This document shows, piece by piece, positions 30,744-40,895 of a stretch of 64,000 nucleotides of DNA; positions within the stretch are counted from its first letter, which is position 1; the number at the start of each line of letters is the position of its first letter. This DNA is from Ignavibacteriales bacterium. Lineage in GTDB: Bacteria > Bacteroidota > Ignavibacteria > Ignavibacteriales > Ignavibacteriaceae. The translations under genes and the position numbers were made by a program. The stretch is taken from contig JADJNX010000001.1 of NCBI GenBank assembly GCA_016714125.1, positions 372,001 through 436,000 of the forward strand, given 5' to 3'. The notes under the pieces are model-generated. The model saw nothing but the letters and a program-made list of their open reading frames with translations. It was not told the DNA's origin and did not search any database.

Positions 30744-33700
30744 ACAAAATGTTGTGAAATTGATTGAATAAATTCCTCCCTCTTAAATGGTTTTACAATA
30801 AAACCATCAAAGCCTGATTCAATAAATCGTTGTTCATCACCGGGAAGAGTATAGGCAGTTACAGCCACAACGGGAGTTATCTTGTAGGCTTCATATTCCC
30901 GGAGTTTTTGAGTAACCTCAACTCCATTCATCCCGCCGGGTAGATTAATATCCATGATAATCAAATCAAATTTTTCGGATTCCAAAATGGCAAGTGCTTC
31001 TTCGCCTTGATGGCAGATCACAACATAATAATTCCTGATCAGATACATCTTCATTAAATTTGCACCCACCGGGTCATCTTCAACTATCAAAATCTTCTTT
31101 TTACCTGATTCTTCCGGATCATCAGCCTCTAAACGGTCTTTTGTATCGAAAATAAAATCGATGGTGAATACTGAACCGATTCCCTCTCTGCTCTCAACTG
31201 AAATTTCACCTGCCATCAGTTCAACAAATTTCCTGGCTATCGTCAGTCCCAATCCCGCACCCTCATACTTCCTGCCGGCACCTTCACTAGCCTGCCGGAA
31301 AGGTTCAAAAACCTGATCGAGTTTGTTCTCGGGTATGCCAATTCCTGAATCTATCACCTTAATAGATGCCATCCTTTGTTTGCCTGATCCGTCGATAGTG
31401 GTCACTATCTTTACAAAACCACGATCTGTGTATTTAATCGCATTATTTACCAAATTCTTTACAACTTGCAACAATAGTTTATCATCAATCAGCGCAGAAA
31501 CGGGTGTTTCGCACATTTCGAGTCCAAGCTGCAAACCACTGGCTTCAGCAGCCTCTTTGTATTCATTGTAAACTTTAGTTGCTATTTGATTAAGATCACC
31601 AATAGCAAAAGCATGTCCGTTCTGCTCGATTCAAGATTCGAAAGATCTAAAATTGAATTAAGTGTATCTCTAAGCCTCTCTCCTCCTCTAAGAATTGAGT
31701 TAAGCATTTCTGCTGAAGAATCATCAACGGCATCATCAATCAATATCTCTGCATACCCCATTATATTTATCAAAGGGGTCCTTAACTCATGACTCATATT
31801 AGCAAGGAAAGTCGATTTTAAATGGTTCATCGCCTCAGCTTTTTCTTTTGCCTCTTGAAGTTCAGCTTCTCTTCTTTTCAATTCTGTGATGTCGCGGAAA
31901 ATACTCAAAACCATCGGTTCGCCCTCATCATTTTCCATGAAACGACTTAAAATGTTCACCCAGACCGTCTCACCATTGGTTAAATGTAGCAAGGATTCTT
32001 TGTATAAAGGTATTTGCCTCTGCTGAAATTTCTCCCGGTATCTTGAAAGAGACCCGGTATGCATCTCTTCTTTTAGAAATGTTGTAAAGTGTTTGCCAAT
32101 TAAGTCTTCTGGTGGTACTCCAAACAATTTTCCGTATGCTTCGTTTACCATCATAATTACACCGGTTGAGTCGGTTAGACGCATAGCATCCATCGAGTTT
32201 TCCCATAAGGTGTAAAACTTCTTTTCTCTCTGAATGATGTCGTTTTGCATCTGTTTGTCGAGTGTGATATCATCCTTGACACCAAGATAACCGGTGATTA
32301 TTCCATGGGAATCTTTTATCGGCGATATCGTGGCTGACTCCCAGAAAAGTTCGCCATTTTTTCTTTTATTATGGAATATCCCTTCCACATACCTCCCGCA
32401 GACAGTGTCTCCCACATCTGTTTGTATTCGATACTACTCGTCTCTCCCGATTTTAAAACTCTGGGATTCTGGTTTCTTAGTTCCGCAAAGGAGTATCCCG
32501 AAACTTCTTCAAACTTGGGATTAAGATACCTGATTTTCCCCTCAAGATCGGTTATCACAATCGATGCCGAACTCTGTTGCACTGCAAGGAGGAGATATTG
32601 ATTTTCCATCTCAGCTACATTTTTACTCAGAAGGTTTTTTATCGACTCAGCATACAATGAAAAATGATCCAAATCACTATCTTCATAATCTGAGAAAGAT
32701 AAAACTCCGAGTGCTATCGCCGGATGAGAATGAACAGTGTAAGGATATCCAAGAAAATGCCCTGTTACCGTTCTGCCTCCTCTTTTGAATTCTTTTGACA
32801 GACGGTAGGGTTTTGATTCACTAAATAGTTCTGCCCATTCCGCCTTAACATGATTTGAATTAAATTCATCGTACCTGAATGCGCCGCTTAAAAGAACTTC
32901 ATCTCTCCAATGAGTAACCAGAATCTCTTTTTCATCATAACAAATTGCACCCGCTTCCTCTGCCTCGGTAACAAGAAGCGTTTCACCCGTTATCTCCCCG
33001 AGCAATTCGAGATTATTACCTGAGGTATTCTCTTTTAACCTAAGCATCGATTCCAAACGGAGCCTGTTTAATCTTTTAACCCGTTCACTCTTCTTTTGGT
33101 CGGTTATATCCCTGAATATATAAACAATAAAACTTTTTGTGTCAAGTAACACCATGCTAACTGAAATCTGGAAGAAGAGTCGTGAAACTCCATTAACAAG
33201 TGCCTCGGTGGAATGCGAAAAAACATCTCCCCGCTCAACAACATGAAACATCCTGGTCTCAATATCCTTCGGAATTTTAATAATCTTATTTAATTCCTGG
33301 CTGCTTTTCTGCTTTAGATTCAACATCTTATCTGCTGCAAGATTACTTTCCAATATTTTTTTGGAGACCGGATCAACAACCAAAATCCCCTCAGGGGAAT
33401 GATCAAAAAGATAGCGGTAGCGTTGCTGAGCTTCCCTCGCAGCTGCTTCGAACATCCTTTTTTCTGTGATATTTTCAAAAGAACAATAATGGTTCTCCCC
33501 CGTCATCCCCTTCTTTACTCTTATCCGGATCTGAACAATCTCTTTGTTATTTTTTATGAATTTAACTTCTGTTTCGGGTTCAGATTCCTGCTCAAAATAG
33601 AGTTCAAAAGTCATTTTCCCGTCATTATCCATAAAATCTAGAATGTTCTTGTTTTGATAAAAAGTTTTGTCGCCACCCAAAAGGTCACAAAACTCATCAT

Positions 33701-34745
33701 TACACTCTATAATCTGGCTATCTTTGTCTAAAATTGCATAAGGAACAGGGGCATTTTCGAACATGTTTTTCAGCTTGAGTTTATCGCCCGACATAATTTT
33801 TAGTGTCCTTGCCTGCAGATTCAGCGAGGAAAGAATAAATAATGAGATTGCTGCGATTACGGAGAGGAACAAGTTGGAATCGATAACTGCTGTCTTATAT
33901 TCATGCTCCCTGAATCCATAAATTCCAAGATTTTCAATCAACACTCCGTTAACCAAAAATGCCAATCCCATGAGGAGATAAAAATTTGTATGCACTTTAA
34001 AGCGAAAAAGTGACCATACAAGAGCAGGCAGACTGAGGTATTTAAAAAGGAACTCCCTCTGTTCACTTTCTTGTAGTTGAGCAGTCATCGTAACGCCGAC
34101 CAAATAAAAAGCAACCAGGAATCCCTCAATAAGTTTGCCTGTTGGAATATTAACAATATTCAGTTTGATGCCGCGGTTTAAGAGAGTATAGATTGCCGGT
34201 GTAGCAAGCAGGATGCCACTCCATTCCGCGAGAGTCCACAACTGGATTACCTGAAAAGAATCGATCGCTTTGCCAAGCAATAGATAAATCGCTATAGCCC
34301 CAAGAATAGCGGCGAGGGCACTTTTTACCAAACTGCTTATCACAAAAAGCAGAATGTCTGAAAGTTTGTCAAGATATATAAGGGTTGGACAATATTTTGA
34401 TAAAAATATAAACTGAAGAGATGAGGTGAAAATATTGGCAAAGGCATAGAGCACGGTAGTCTCGAGTGGAACATTGCCTACGAGATGGGGAATAACATGT
34501 CCAATAAAGGCAAGAATGTAAACGGCCGGATGATCGCTTTTTTTGAAATAATAGAGTGCAGCGAGCAATACACCACTTGCCGGCCAAAACGGAGATATTT
34601 TTTCAGTTTCAAAACTGAAATAGCGAGCACCTGCCACCGTGGCAATGTATAAAACAAAGAAGAGAGCCAGACTGAATTTACTGGTGCGAGAATTTTCTAT
34701 TTGATCCTCAGAAAGAACCTTGCCCATCAATTGATTGCCTAACAA
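30740..34745 (-). CDS. MASE1/multi-PAS hybrid histidine kinase (two one-base frameshifts)
   Basis: Three frames (34745-32316, 32415-31582, 31534-30740) join into about 1335 residues. Adding one base at 32380-32382 restores 'MWKGIFHNKRKNGELFWES', and adding one at 31607-31610 restores 'DMLFAIGDLNQIATKV'. Order: MASE1-like membrane domain (about 20-300), PAS (about 320-440), PAS (about 450-560), GAF-like (about 580-730), PAS (about 740-860), PAS (about 870-990), HisKA ('FLANMSHELRTPL'), HATPase ('NAIKYTDRG', 'GAGLGLTIARKF') and a C-terminal receiver with the acceptor in 'IIMDINLPG'. Its stop overlaps the convergent kinase stop by 4 bases. Signal and output unknown. Confidence 0.88.
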
Positions 34746-34814
34746 AAAAAGGGGTGAATATTTTACACTAAAATAACATTTTTTTTTGGTTCGGCGTTAA
34801 ATAATTTTCAGGAG

Positions 34815-35717
34815 TTAACCTTTGTTCCTTAAAAAAGTCGAAATGGGCACATCATAAGGCTGTGAAGTTTTAACAAGATTATAATCTATCCCACTGTTAA
34901 GACAGCCTGATTTTATTTTACTCAGGAATTCTTCAAACGCTTCTCTATATGCTTTGGCTATCTGTTGTGGCTGGGTTGACATCTCGGCACCGGTTTCCAT
35001 ATCTTTAAATATGGCATCCCTCGAAAAATCGAAACTTCGTTCCATCGGGTCAATCAATTGAAACACCACCACCCGGCTTTTGGTTATTGCCAGTTTTCTG
35101 ATAGCGTCGAGAATTTTGTCGGGGTCTTCAAAAAAGTCAGAGATCACAATGATCATCCCCCTTCGTGTTATTTTATCTGCAATTCCTGCAACTGAACTTG
35201 CTGTATCAGAAATACCCGACCCGGAGGTGGCAGCGAGAGCCTTCATTATCTCATCAAGATAAATCCTTGATGCCTTCGGAGGCAAAACCTTGTTGATCTT
35301 GTCACCATAAAGATATAAACCGGCTGCGTCATTCTGTTTAATCAACATAAAAGCCAGGACCGAAGCAAGCACTTTTCCATACTCAAGTTTGGAAACATTG
35401 TTCCCTGAAGCAAAATTCATCGAGCCACTGACATCCAAAAGAATGTGTGCTTTTAGATTTGTCTCTTCTTCATATTGTTTGATGAAATAACGGTCGGTTT
35501 TTCCATAAATCTTCCAGTCGATATCCTTTAAAGAATCGCCTTGAATATAGGGGCGGTGTTGGGAAAATTCGATGCTGAATCCATGGTAGGGGCTTCGGTG
35601 TAAACCAAGCATGAAGCCCTCTACCACAAATCTGGTTTTAATGTCCAAAGAGGCGAGTTTAGAAACTACCGAAGGATCAAGATATTTTCTGTAATCCTCG
35701 TTCCCTTTTACAACCAT
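34815..35717 (-). CDS. DUF58 domain protein with von Willebrand-like fold
   Basis: This 300-residue protein has the DUF58 hallmark 'EFSQHRPYIQGDSLKDIDWK' near 47-66 and a MIDAS-type 'LLDVSGSM' near residue 93. In many Bacteroidota such genes sit with a MoxR ATPase and Bat-type vWA/TPR proteins and are tied to envelope stress tolerance. Here only a TPR lipoprotein adjoins (stop at 35718, directly abutting). No membrane helix is seen, so it is likely cytoplasmic. The exact function of DUF58 is unsettled. Confidence 0.9.
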   Translation of the reverse strand: MVVKGNEDYRKYLDPSVVSKLASLDIKTRFVVEGFMLGLHRSPYHGFSIEFSQHRPYIQGDSLKDIDWKIYGKTDRYFIKQYEEETNLKAHILLDVSGSMNFASGNNVSKLEYGKVLASVLAFMLIKQNDAAGLYLYGDKINKVLPPKASRIYLDEIMKALAATSGSGISDTASSVAGIADKITRRGMIIVISDFFEDPDKILDAIRKLAITKSRVVVFQLIDPMERSFDFSRDAIFKDMETGAEMSTQPQQIAKAYREAFEEFLSKIKSGCLNSGIDYNLVKTSQPYDVPISTFLRNKG

Positions 35718-36263
35718 TTAGGGGTGAACAAACTCTTTCGATGCAGGTTTTTCGCCTTGCTTTTTCTCTTGTTCTTTTAGCTTTTCATTCAATATCTCTT
35801 CAGGGCTTTTGCCAAGAATTTCCATATCCTGTTTTGCTATTCCTGTTAGTTCATGATCAGGGAAATTTTTAATCAGCAGATTATAGTTTTCGGTGGCATT
35901 TTTAACATCATTTAATTCATTTCCATAGATGAAACCTGAATTAAACAACGCTACGGGGGCATATTCTGATTTTGGGAATTTATCAAACACTACTCTATAA
36001 TATTCAACGGCTTTCAACTTCTCTTTTGAAGTCTCAGCCACTTCAGGCATCCTGTAAAGATTTCCCAGATTATAATATGCAACCACAAGGCTGTCACTTT
36101 CAGGCATCTCAGCTATCATAGTCTCGTAAACTTTTATAGCATCTTTATATTTTTTGGTATCGATCAACTTTTGCGCTTCTGAGAGATACGTCCTCGGATC
36201 CTTGCCACATCCTGCAAGCAACAATACCATCAACAAGGTTGATATTAACGATAATTTTTTCAT
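35718..36263 (-). CDS. TPR-containing lipoprotein (BamD-like)
   Basis: This 181-residue lipoprotein has a lipobox 'LLLAGCGK' with Cys near residue 20. The mature part has three or four tetratricopeptide-like helix pairs ('YKDAIKVYETMIAEMPESD', 'AVEYYRVVFDKFPKSEYAP'), the pattern of BamD and YfgM-type proteins. It ends in a basic, Lys/Glu-rich tail. It may act in outer-membrane protein assembly, but it is shorter than true BamD (about 240 residues) and its partner DUF58 gene suggests another complex. Confidence 0.8.
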   Translation of the reverse strand: MKKLSLISTLLMVLLLAGCGKDPRTYLSEAQKLIDTKKYKDAIKVYETMIAEMPESDSLVVAYYNLGNLYRMPEVAETSKEKLKAVEYYRVVFDKFPKSEYAPVALFNSGFIYGNELNDVKNATENYNLLIKNFPDHELTGIAKQDMEILGKSPEEILNEKLKEQEKKQGEKPASKEFVHP

Positions 36264-36359
36264 TTTATTCTCAAGTTTTTACTACATATTAAAAAATAAT
36301 CCATTTATAAATCTAATCACCTCACATTTCAAAAAAAAGATAATAATCGATCATTGTGG

Positions 36360-36590
36360 CACAAGACACGAAGGGATGTGAAACTGCAAAGAGCGCAAAG
36401 GACGCAAAGAGGGGAAGTTAAACCGCAAAGGTGGGGGAACCACAGAGCTCACAGAGCACACAGGAGATAGTTAAAAAAATTATCCGTGGAATCTGTGAAA
36501 ATCCGTGATATCCGCGTTCCATTTTTAAAAACCCCTCTCCGCGTAACTCAGTTTAATCTGCGTGTATCTGCGTCCCCTAAAAATTATTTG
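36360..36590. repeat. Dispersed intergenic repeat, copy 1
   Basis: The intergenic stretch 36264-36591 has no gene. It is built from short degenerate motifs: 'GCAAAGAGCGCAAAGGACGC', 'CCACAGAGCTCACAGAGC', 'CCGTGATATCCGCG' and 'CGCGTAACTCAGTTTAATCT'. The last part recurs as the reverse complement at about 47660-47745. This is typical of a dispersed repeat family found in Bacteroidota/Chlorobi-type genomes. Confidence 0.7.
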
Positions 36591-36591
36591 A

Positions 36592-37497
36592 TTAGAGAAG
36601 CAGTTTATAAGAAATATATCCCAACACTCCTACTAAAACGACTGCGAGAAGGTACATACCCCAGATTAGAAAATTCCCCATATTGTGTTCTTTGTGGATG
36701 GGGTTTTTATCAATATAGCCAAGGGGTATATCTTTAATTCCGTAGACAGAGACAAGTTGAAGAGTGATATTGTCGTGACCACCTGCAGCATTTGCGGCAT
36801 CAACAAGTAGTTGAGCTGCCTTTTCCAAAGAGTTTTTCCTGATAATCGATTTCATCTCTTTTTCAGTTACTTCATTGGTAAGTCCGTCTGTGCACAACAA
36901 CAAAATATCACCATTGTATAAAGGGACGGTATTGGATACTTCTGCCGTTGCTGAAGAACGCGGTCCCAGAGCTTTGGTAATGATATGTTTTTGTTCGTGA
37001 TTGGCAGCTTTTGAAGCTTTTATCTGCTTTTTCTCAACCATTGTCTGAACGAGAGAGTGATCTTTGGTGAGTTGATGAAGCCGTTTGTTTCTGTAAAGAT
37101 ATATCCTGCTGTCGCCAAGATGGGCAATAACGAGTTGTTCGTCGATTATAAGTGCGTCTACTGCAGTGGAACCCATACCGTCTAATCCCGATGTCTCGGT
37201 GGCGATCTGCCTTATTTTTGCGTTTGCCCTGGCAAATGCCGATTGCAGTTCCTTGTAAGGAGTATAAAATTCGGGAACACTGTCGAAGTGCCCAAGGATA
37301 GTATCAACAGAAGTTTTTGAAGCGAGTTCACCACCGGCTGAGCCTCCCATGCCATCGCATACAACAAAAAGAAAACCAAACTCACCTGATAAATAACCAA
37401 ATGAATCCTCATTCTTTAGCCTCGCCTTCCCTGAATCACTTATCGCAACGGTTTCTATCCGGATGTCTATTCTTGAACGGTTTAGTTTTTCTGACAT
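36592..37497 (-). CDS. PP2C-family serine/threonine phosphatase
   Basis: This 301-residue Stp1/PrpC-type metal-dependent phosphatase reverses Ser/Thr kinase signalling. It has the ordered PP2C motifs 'DSGKARLKNEDSFG' (about 20-33), 'VCDGMGGSAGG' (about 47-57), 'HLGDSRIYLYR' (about 128) and 'GGHDNITLQLV' (about 240). A hydrophobic helix at about 280-298 tethers it to the membrane by its C-terminus. No Ser/Thr kinase gene adjoins. It is only distantly related to the SpoIIE phosphatases of the 5-12 kb cluster. Confidence 0.93.
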   Translation of the reverse strand: MSEKLNRSRIDIRIETVAISDSGKARLKNEDSFGYLSGEFGFLFVVCDGMGGSAGGELASKTSVDTILGHFDSVPEFYTPYKELQSAFARANAKIRQIATETSGLDGMGSTAVDALIIDEQLVIAHLGDSRIYLYRNKRLHQLTKDHSLVQTMVEKKQIKASKAANHEQKHIITKALGPRSSATAEVSNTVPLYNGDILLLCTDGLTNEVTEKEMKSIIRKNSLEKAAQLLVDAANAAGGHDNITLQLVSVYGIKDIPLGYIDKNPIHKEHNMGNFLIWGMYLLAVVLVGVLGYISYKLLL

Positions 37498-37715
37498 TGG
37501 TGTTTTTATTGTATCTCTCGCAAATCTAAAGTTTTCTCTTTTCGATCTTTAAATTATGAAAAAAAATTTAACTCATATATACTTGTGATCAAAGAATTTT
37601 GAAATTTGTGAAAGAAAAGCTTAAATTTAGCTGTGACATCACAAAAATTTGCAAGATAAGTTAAAATGCAGATTTAGATTATGTCCAAGAAAAATTTTTT
37701 CCGGAGTATCAGATA

Positions 37716-38666
37716 ATGAATAGAACAATAAAGTTGACCGTTCTTTTCGTAACACTCATCTTAAATTCGACTTTCTCACAGAATGGCGATACTACTGCGA
37801 ATAGTTCTCCTCCTCCAAATGTTGTTCAGGATTCCACTGCTAAATTAATCCCGCAAATACCTGTCCAACGGGTACAAACCCGTGATCTGTTTACTGTTGT
37901 GTTATATTCATCTGCCACCGAACAAGACTCAAGAAACAGAGCTAAAGTGCTTGCTTCCCAGGGATATGACGTTAAACTTTTCCTGGAACCTTCAGTAAAA
38001 AAAACAAAATATAAGGTTACTTCGGGATTCTTCAAAAAAAGACTTGATGCTGAGTTCATGAAAAGAACTCTCATCAAAAAAATGAAAACGAAAAAACTTT
38101 GGGTCAAACAAATTGATGTGGCAATGTCCGAACTTATTCTTAAATCTGTAAAACAGAATCAAAAGAAGGATTTGCAAGCGTACGATGGAGGATACAGCCG
38201 GTTTGCTCTCAACAATGATGCCCTTACTGCACTTCTTAATACCGGTACTTCCATTATTATTTATGGACTCGACGGAAACAGCAATGGATTAAAAAGTCTG
38301 ATCAACGAAAAAATACCATTTGTACACACTATTCTTGATCACAGCGGAAATGTTACATCTGCATCACTTACAACCGATTTTCCTGTAAGTTTTAATCAGT
38401 ATAAACGATTTTTCTTCTCTTTCAAAGCGGGTGCAAATTATTCACTATCAAAAGTTCCTGTGCTGATTTCTGTACCAGACAAACAACACATCAACAAAAT
38501 AGAGAATTACCTTAAATCCGGAAAAGGACTTGACATGAACCAGGCAACCAAAGCTGCCTCGACTCTTGAAAAAGTTCAGCGTCAACTGGTATTCAAAGAT
38601 TTCAGAATTTTCCTCACTCCCATTGATGGAACATGGTTCATAAGTGGACTGGAAGAGATCAAATAG
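37716..38666 (+). CDS. Secreted protein with SPOR-like domain
   Basis: This 316-residue protein has an N-terminal signal peptide ('LTVLFVTLILNSTFS') and a short Pro-rich linker. A SPOR-like domain lies at about 48-120 ('FTVVLYSSATEQDSRNRAKVLASQGYDV', as 'FTVVLYSSATEQ' to 'LASQGYDVKLF'). SPOR domains bind denuded peptidoglycan at division sites. Residues 130-316 form an unrecognised, Lys-rich globular region. It is convergent with the TIGR02757 gene, with the stops 1 base apart. Periplasmic location is likely; the role is unknown. Confidence 0.65.
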   Translation: MNRTIKLTVLFVTLILNSTFSQNGDTTANSSPPPNVVQDSTAKLIPQIPVQRVQTRDLFTVVLYSSATEQDSRNRAKVLASQGYDVKLFLEPSVKKTKYKVTSGFFKKRLDAEFMKRTLIKKMKTKKLWVKQIDVAMSELILKSVKQNQKKDLQAYDGGYSRFALNNDALTALLNTGTSIIIYGLDGNSNGLKSLINEKIPFVHTILDHSGNVTSASLTTDFPVSFNQYKRFFFSFKAGANYSLSKVPVLISVPDKQHINKIENYLKSGKGLDMNQATKAASTLEKVQRQLVFKDFRIFLTPIDGTWFISGLEEIK

Positions 38667-38667
38667 T

Positions 38668-39435
38668 CTAAAACTCCATCTTCCGCATACTGATGTGACA
38701 GAGTGCAAAATCGTATTTCACAGGATCATCAGGATCAAATTCTTTTAATTTGGTTGTGATTTCCGCTGCGGTTTTCCAGGAAGAGTCATTTCGTGTGGTA
38801 AGTCCAATTTCCTTGCTGATCCTCGCGATGTGAAGATCAAGAGGAATTATTAAATTCTCTTTCCCAATTTCTTTCCAAAATCCAAAATCCAGTTCATCCT
38901 CACGCACCATCCACCGTAAAAAAAGATTCATCCTTTTGCAGGCGCTCCCTTTATCGGGTAAGGGGAAAAAGTGGGCAAATCCTCTTGTCAGTCTTCCTTC
39001 CCTCTCTGCAAATTGAATGAAACAACTACTGAAGTGTTGGATTCCCTCCCTCAGAGAATGGTTTATGTTAAATCCCTCAAGAAACAGTGCCTTTAAACTT
39101 CCTTTTTCATGGATGAAATGGCGGATGGCATATAAAAGCGAAATAACATCTTCAGTTGAATAAAAACGGTAATAAAAACCTGAAATTCGCTCTTCAAGGT
39201 CTTCGTTTTGTGACAACACCTTAAACGGTTGATCGTCGAGACGGGAAAGAAGATCATTCACATTTTTGATAATCTGTGAAACAGCACCGTAGGCAAATTT
39301 CGCTGCAAAAAACGCTGCAATTTCAATATCCCGGGCATCTGTTAAACGGTGAGGAATTTCCAAAGGATCGGGAGAGAGTCGCTCCCTCCCGAACATTTTA
39401 TAATGATATTCAAGTTTTGATTTAAGATCTGACAA
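38668..39435 (-). CDS. TIGR02757 (DUF2400) family protein
   Basis: This 255-residue conserved protein starts with the family pattern 'SPDPLEIPHRLTDARDIEIAAF' at about 21-42 (for example 'PDPLEIPHRL' and 'ARDIEIAAFFAA'). It also has 'KGSACKRMNLFLRWMVR' near residue 180 and 'IPLDLHIARI' near 212, an arrangement that resembles HhH-GPD-like helical folds. The biochemical function is unknown. It follows the amidase gene by 3 bases on the same strand and may be read through from the phage-like operon, although it is a normal chromosomal gene in this phylum. Confidence 0.9.
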   Translation of the reverse strand: MSDLKSKLEYHYKMFGRERLSPDPLEIPHRLTDARDIEIAAFFAAKFAYGAVSQIIKNVNDLLSRLDDQPFKVLSQNEDLEERISGFYYRFYSTEDVISLLYAIRHFIHEKGSLKALFLEGFNINHSLREGIQHFSSCFIQFAEREGRLTRGFAHFFPLPDKGSACKRMNLFLRWMVREDELDFGFWKEIGKENLIIPLDLHIARISKEIGLTTRNDSSWKTAAEITTKLKEFDPDDPVKYDFALCHISMRKMEF

Positions 39436-39438
39436 TGA

Positions 39439-40047
39439 TTAAAGATATTTCTTGAGTAGTGTGCTGAAAATTTTATGATCAAACGCGGGAGTTACATCCA
39501 ACTTACCTGAGTAGAGGTTACAATGTTTTACAATTCCCTTAAACGAAAGATACGAAGTGGAATATTCAAAATCATCAAGCACCTCACTTTTGATGTTAAA
39601 ATAACAGCAGAGATCGGCACACAACTTTGCAGTGGTTTCATATTGCTCCATTGTGAATGCAGCAAAATATCGAAACCCCCTCCATTCTTTGCCATAGTCG
39701 AAAACTTCACCGGTATATTCAACCCACGAGGAGCCGTTGTTCCAGGTATATTTCCCCCTAATCTCTCTGAGATACCCCTCGTTAACTATCTCAATCCCGA
39801 TGTTTCTTGCATCAAAAGCCGACCCGTTTCCCGTGTGGTATGCCCAATAACAGGCAGGGAAAAGTTCAATCAACTCCCCGTTTTTTTCAACTGCAAATGC
39901 AGTGGCGATCGCCCCTTTTTGAAGATTCCACCAGTCACCAATATATTTTCCTGATGATGAAGCCGTTCCGTGAAGAACAATCTGCATCTTGGGGAAAACC
40001 TCTCTAAGAAATTCCCCCTCCTTCAGGTGTATAATTCTCCTTTTCAT
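39439..40047 (-). CDS. N-acetylmuramoyl-L-alanine amidase (endolysin-type)
   Basis: This 202-residue amidase_2 (PGRP-fold) enzyme cuts the bond between muramic acid and the stem peptide. Zinc ligands are visible in 'VLHGTASS' (about residue 25) and near 'VKHCNLYSGKLDVTP' (about 180). The substrate loop 'WAYHTGNGSAFDARNIGIE' lies in between. There is no signal peptide, as expected of a phage endolysin released through a holin; a holin-like membrane protein is encoded upstream in the same run. The start overlaps the preceding gene by 4 bases. Confidence 0.88.
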   Translation of the reverse strand: MKRRIIHLKEGEFLREVFPKMQIVLHGTASSSGKYIGDWWNLQKGAIATAFAVEKNGELIELFPACYWAYHTGNGSAFDARNIGIEIVNEGYLREIRGKYTWNNGSSWVEYTGEVFDYGKEWRGFRYFAAFTMEQYETTAKLCADLCCYFNIKSEVLDDFEYSTSYLSFKGIVKHCNLYSGKLDVTPAFDHKIFSTLLKKYL

Positions 40048-40589
40048 AATCCTATCATTACCCCCAATCCGATATAAATATCACTTTTTTGATTAATTAA
40101 TCCATATCCTGCTGCCGCTACAATTCCAAAGTGGAGCCACCTGTCTATTATCCCTTCATCCTTTTCCACAAATATTGTCTCTTTTTGAACAACCCTCCTC
40201 TCTTTAAGCCTTGCCTCCAGCGAAAAATATGCTTCCTGATCGAGCGGAACCTGCGAATTGTATTTCACCATTAAGTTAAGTAGCGAATCATAAAGCAGTG
40301 TATCCAACGAAGCCACATATATGGTATCTGCCGCCACTTTCTTCAATACTTCTAATTCCGAAGAATCTTTTCTTTCCACCTCAACAATCTCCCTCGTAAA
40401 AACAGGGACTATCTTTTTATGATGAATTGTTTTTTCTGAATAGATTGTGTCTTTTTGAACGATTATCTCACCTGGCAAATAATCCGGTTTTGTGTTGTCC
40501 CCTCCTCCCCAAAGGAGATAACCGCCAATCACTCCAAGACCAATCAGAATAACAGCCGCAACTGCCACACTTGTAGTGTTAAATGTCAA
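40044..40589 (-). CDS. Single-pass membrane protein of the phage-like module (spanin-like)
   Basis: This 181-residue protein has an N-terminal helix ('VAVAAVILIGLGVIGGYLLW', about 8-27), a long charged region with helix and coil propensity, and a weakly hydrophobic C-terminus ('IVAAAGYGLI', 'IYIGLGVMIGL'). Its size, topology and position between a holin-like protein and the endolysin suggest an i-spanin or Rz-like lysis accessory; this is inference from context. It overlaps both neighbours (11 and 4 bases). Confidence 0.55.
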   Translation of the reverse strand: MTFNTTSVAVAAVILIGLGVIGGYLLWGGGDNTKPDYLPGEIIVQKDTIYSEKTIHHKKIVPVFTREIVEVERKDSSELEVLKKVAADTIYVASLDTLLYDSLLNLMVKYNSQVPLDQEAYFSLEARLKERRVVQKETIFVEKDEGIIDRWLHFGIVAAAGYGLINQKSDIYIGLGVMIGL

Positions 40590-40881
40590 TTTTCCTCTCC
40601 CCTTTTATATAGTCAAAAATCTTTTTAACCGTATATTCACCGATATAGGTATAAAACAAAATGCTGAATGAGGTGACAAGCAAAACTGATAAAATTGAAG
40701 TATCAACCCTCCCCGTTGTAACATTCCCAAGAATGGTCACTACTCCGGCAGTTGTTACCAACAACCATCTTTTTTTAATATAACCCCTGACAATCAGGTA
40801 AACAGCTTCTGTAATTATACTTGTGATTGCCCCAAAAACAGCAAGATACCACACACCCATCAGACCAAATAAAGTCTCCAT
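40579..40881 (-). CDS. Holin-like small membrane protein
   Basis: This 100-residue protein has three hydrophobic segments (about 8-30, 37-55 and 62-82), short loops and a charged C-terminal tail ('DYIKGERKIDI'). This is the form of a class I holin that permeabilises the inner membrane so that the endolysin can reach the wall. It lies two genes upstream of the amidase and overlaps the next gene. No sequence family is recognised with certainty. Confidence 0.6.
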   Translation of the reverse strand: METLFGLMGVWYLAVFGAITSIITEAVYLIVRGYIKKRWLLVTTAGVVTILGNVTTGRVDTSILSVLLVTSFSILFYTYIGEYTVKKIFDYIKGERKIDI

Positions 40882-40895
40882 TTTCCCCTCCTTTT

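Noticed and set aside
37632..37643. TGTGACATCACA upstream of the SPOR-like gene as a CRP-type site
   Set aside because: The half-sites are only 2 bases apart, not the 6 of CRP-family sites.
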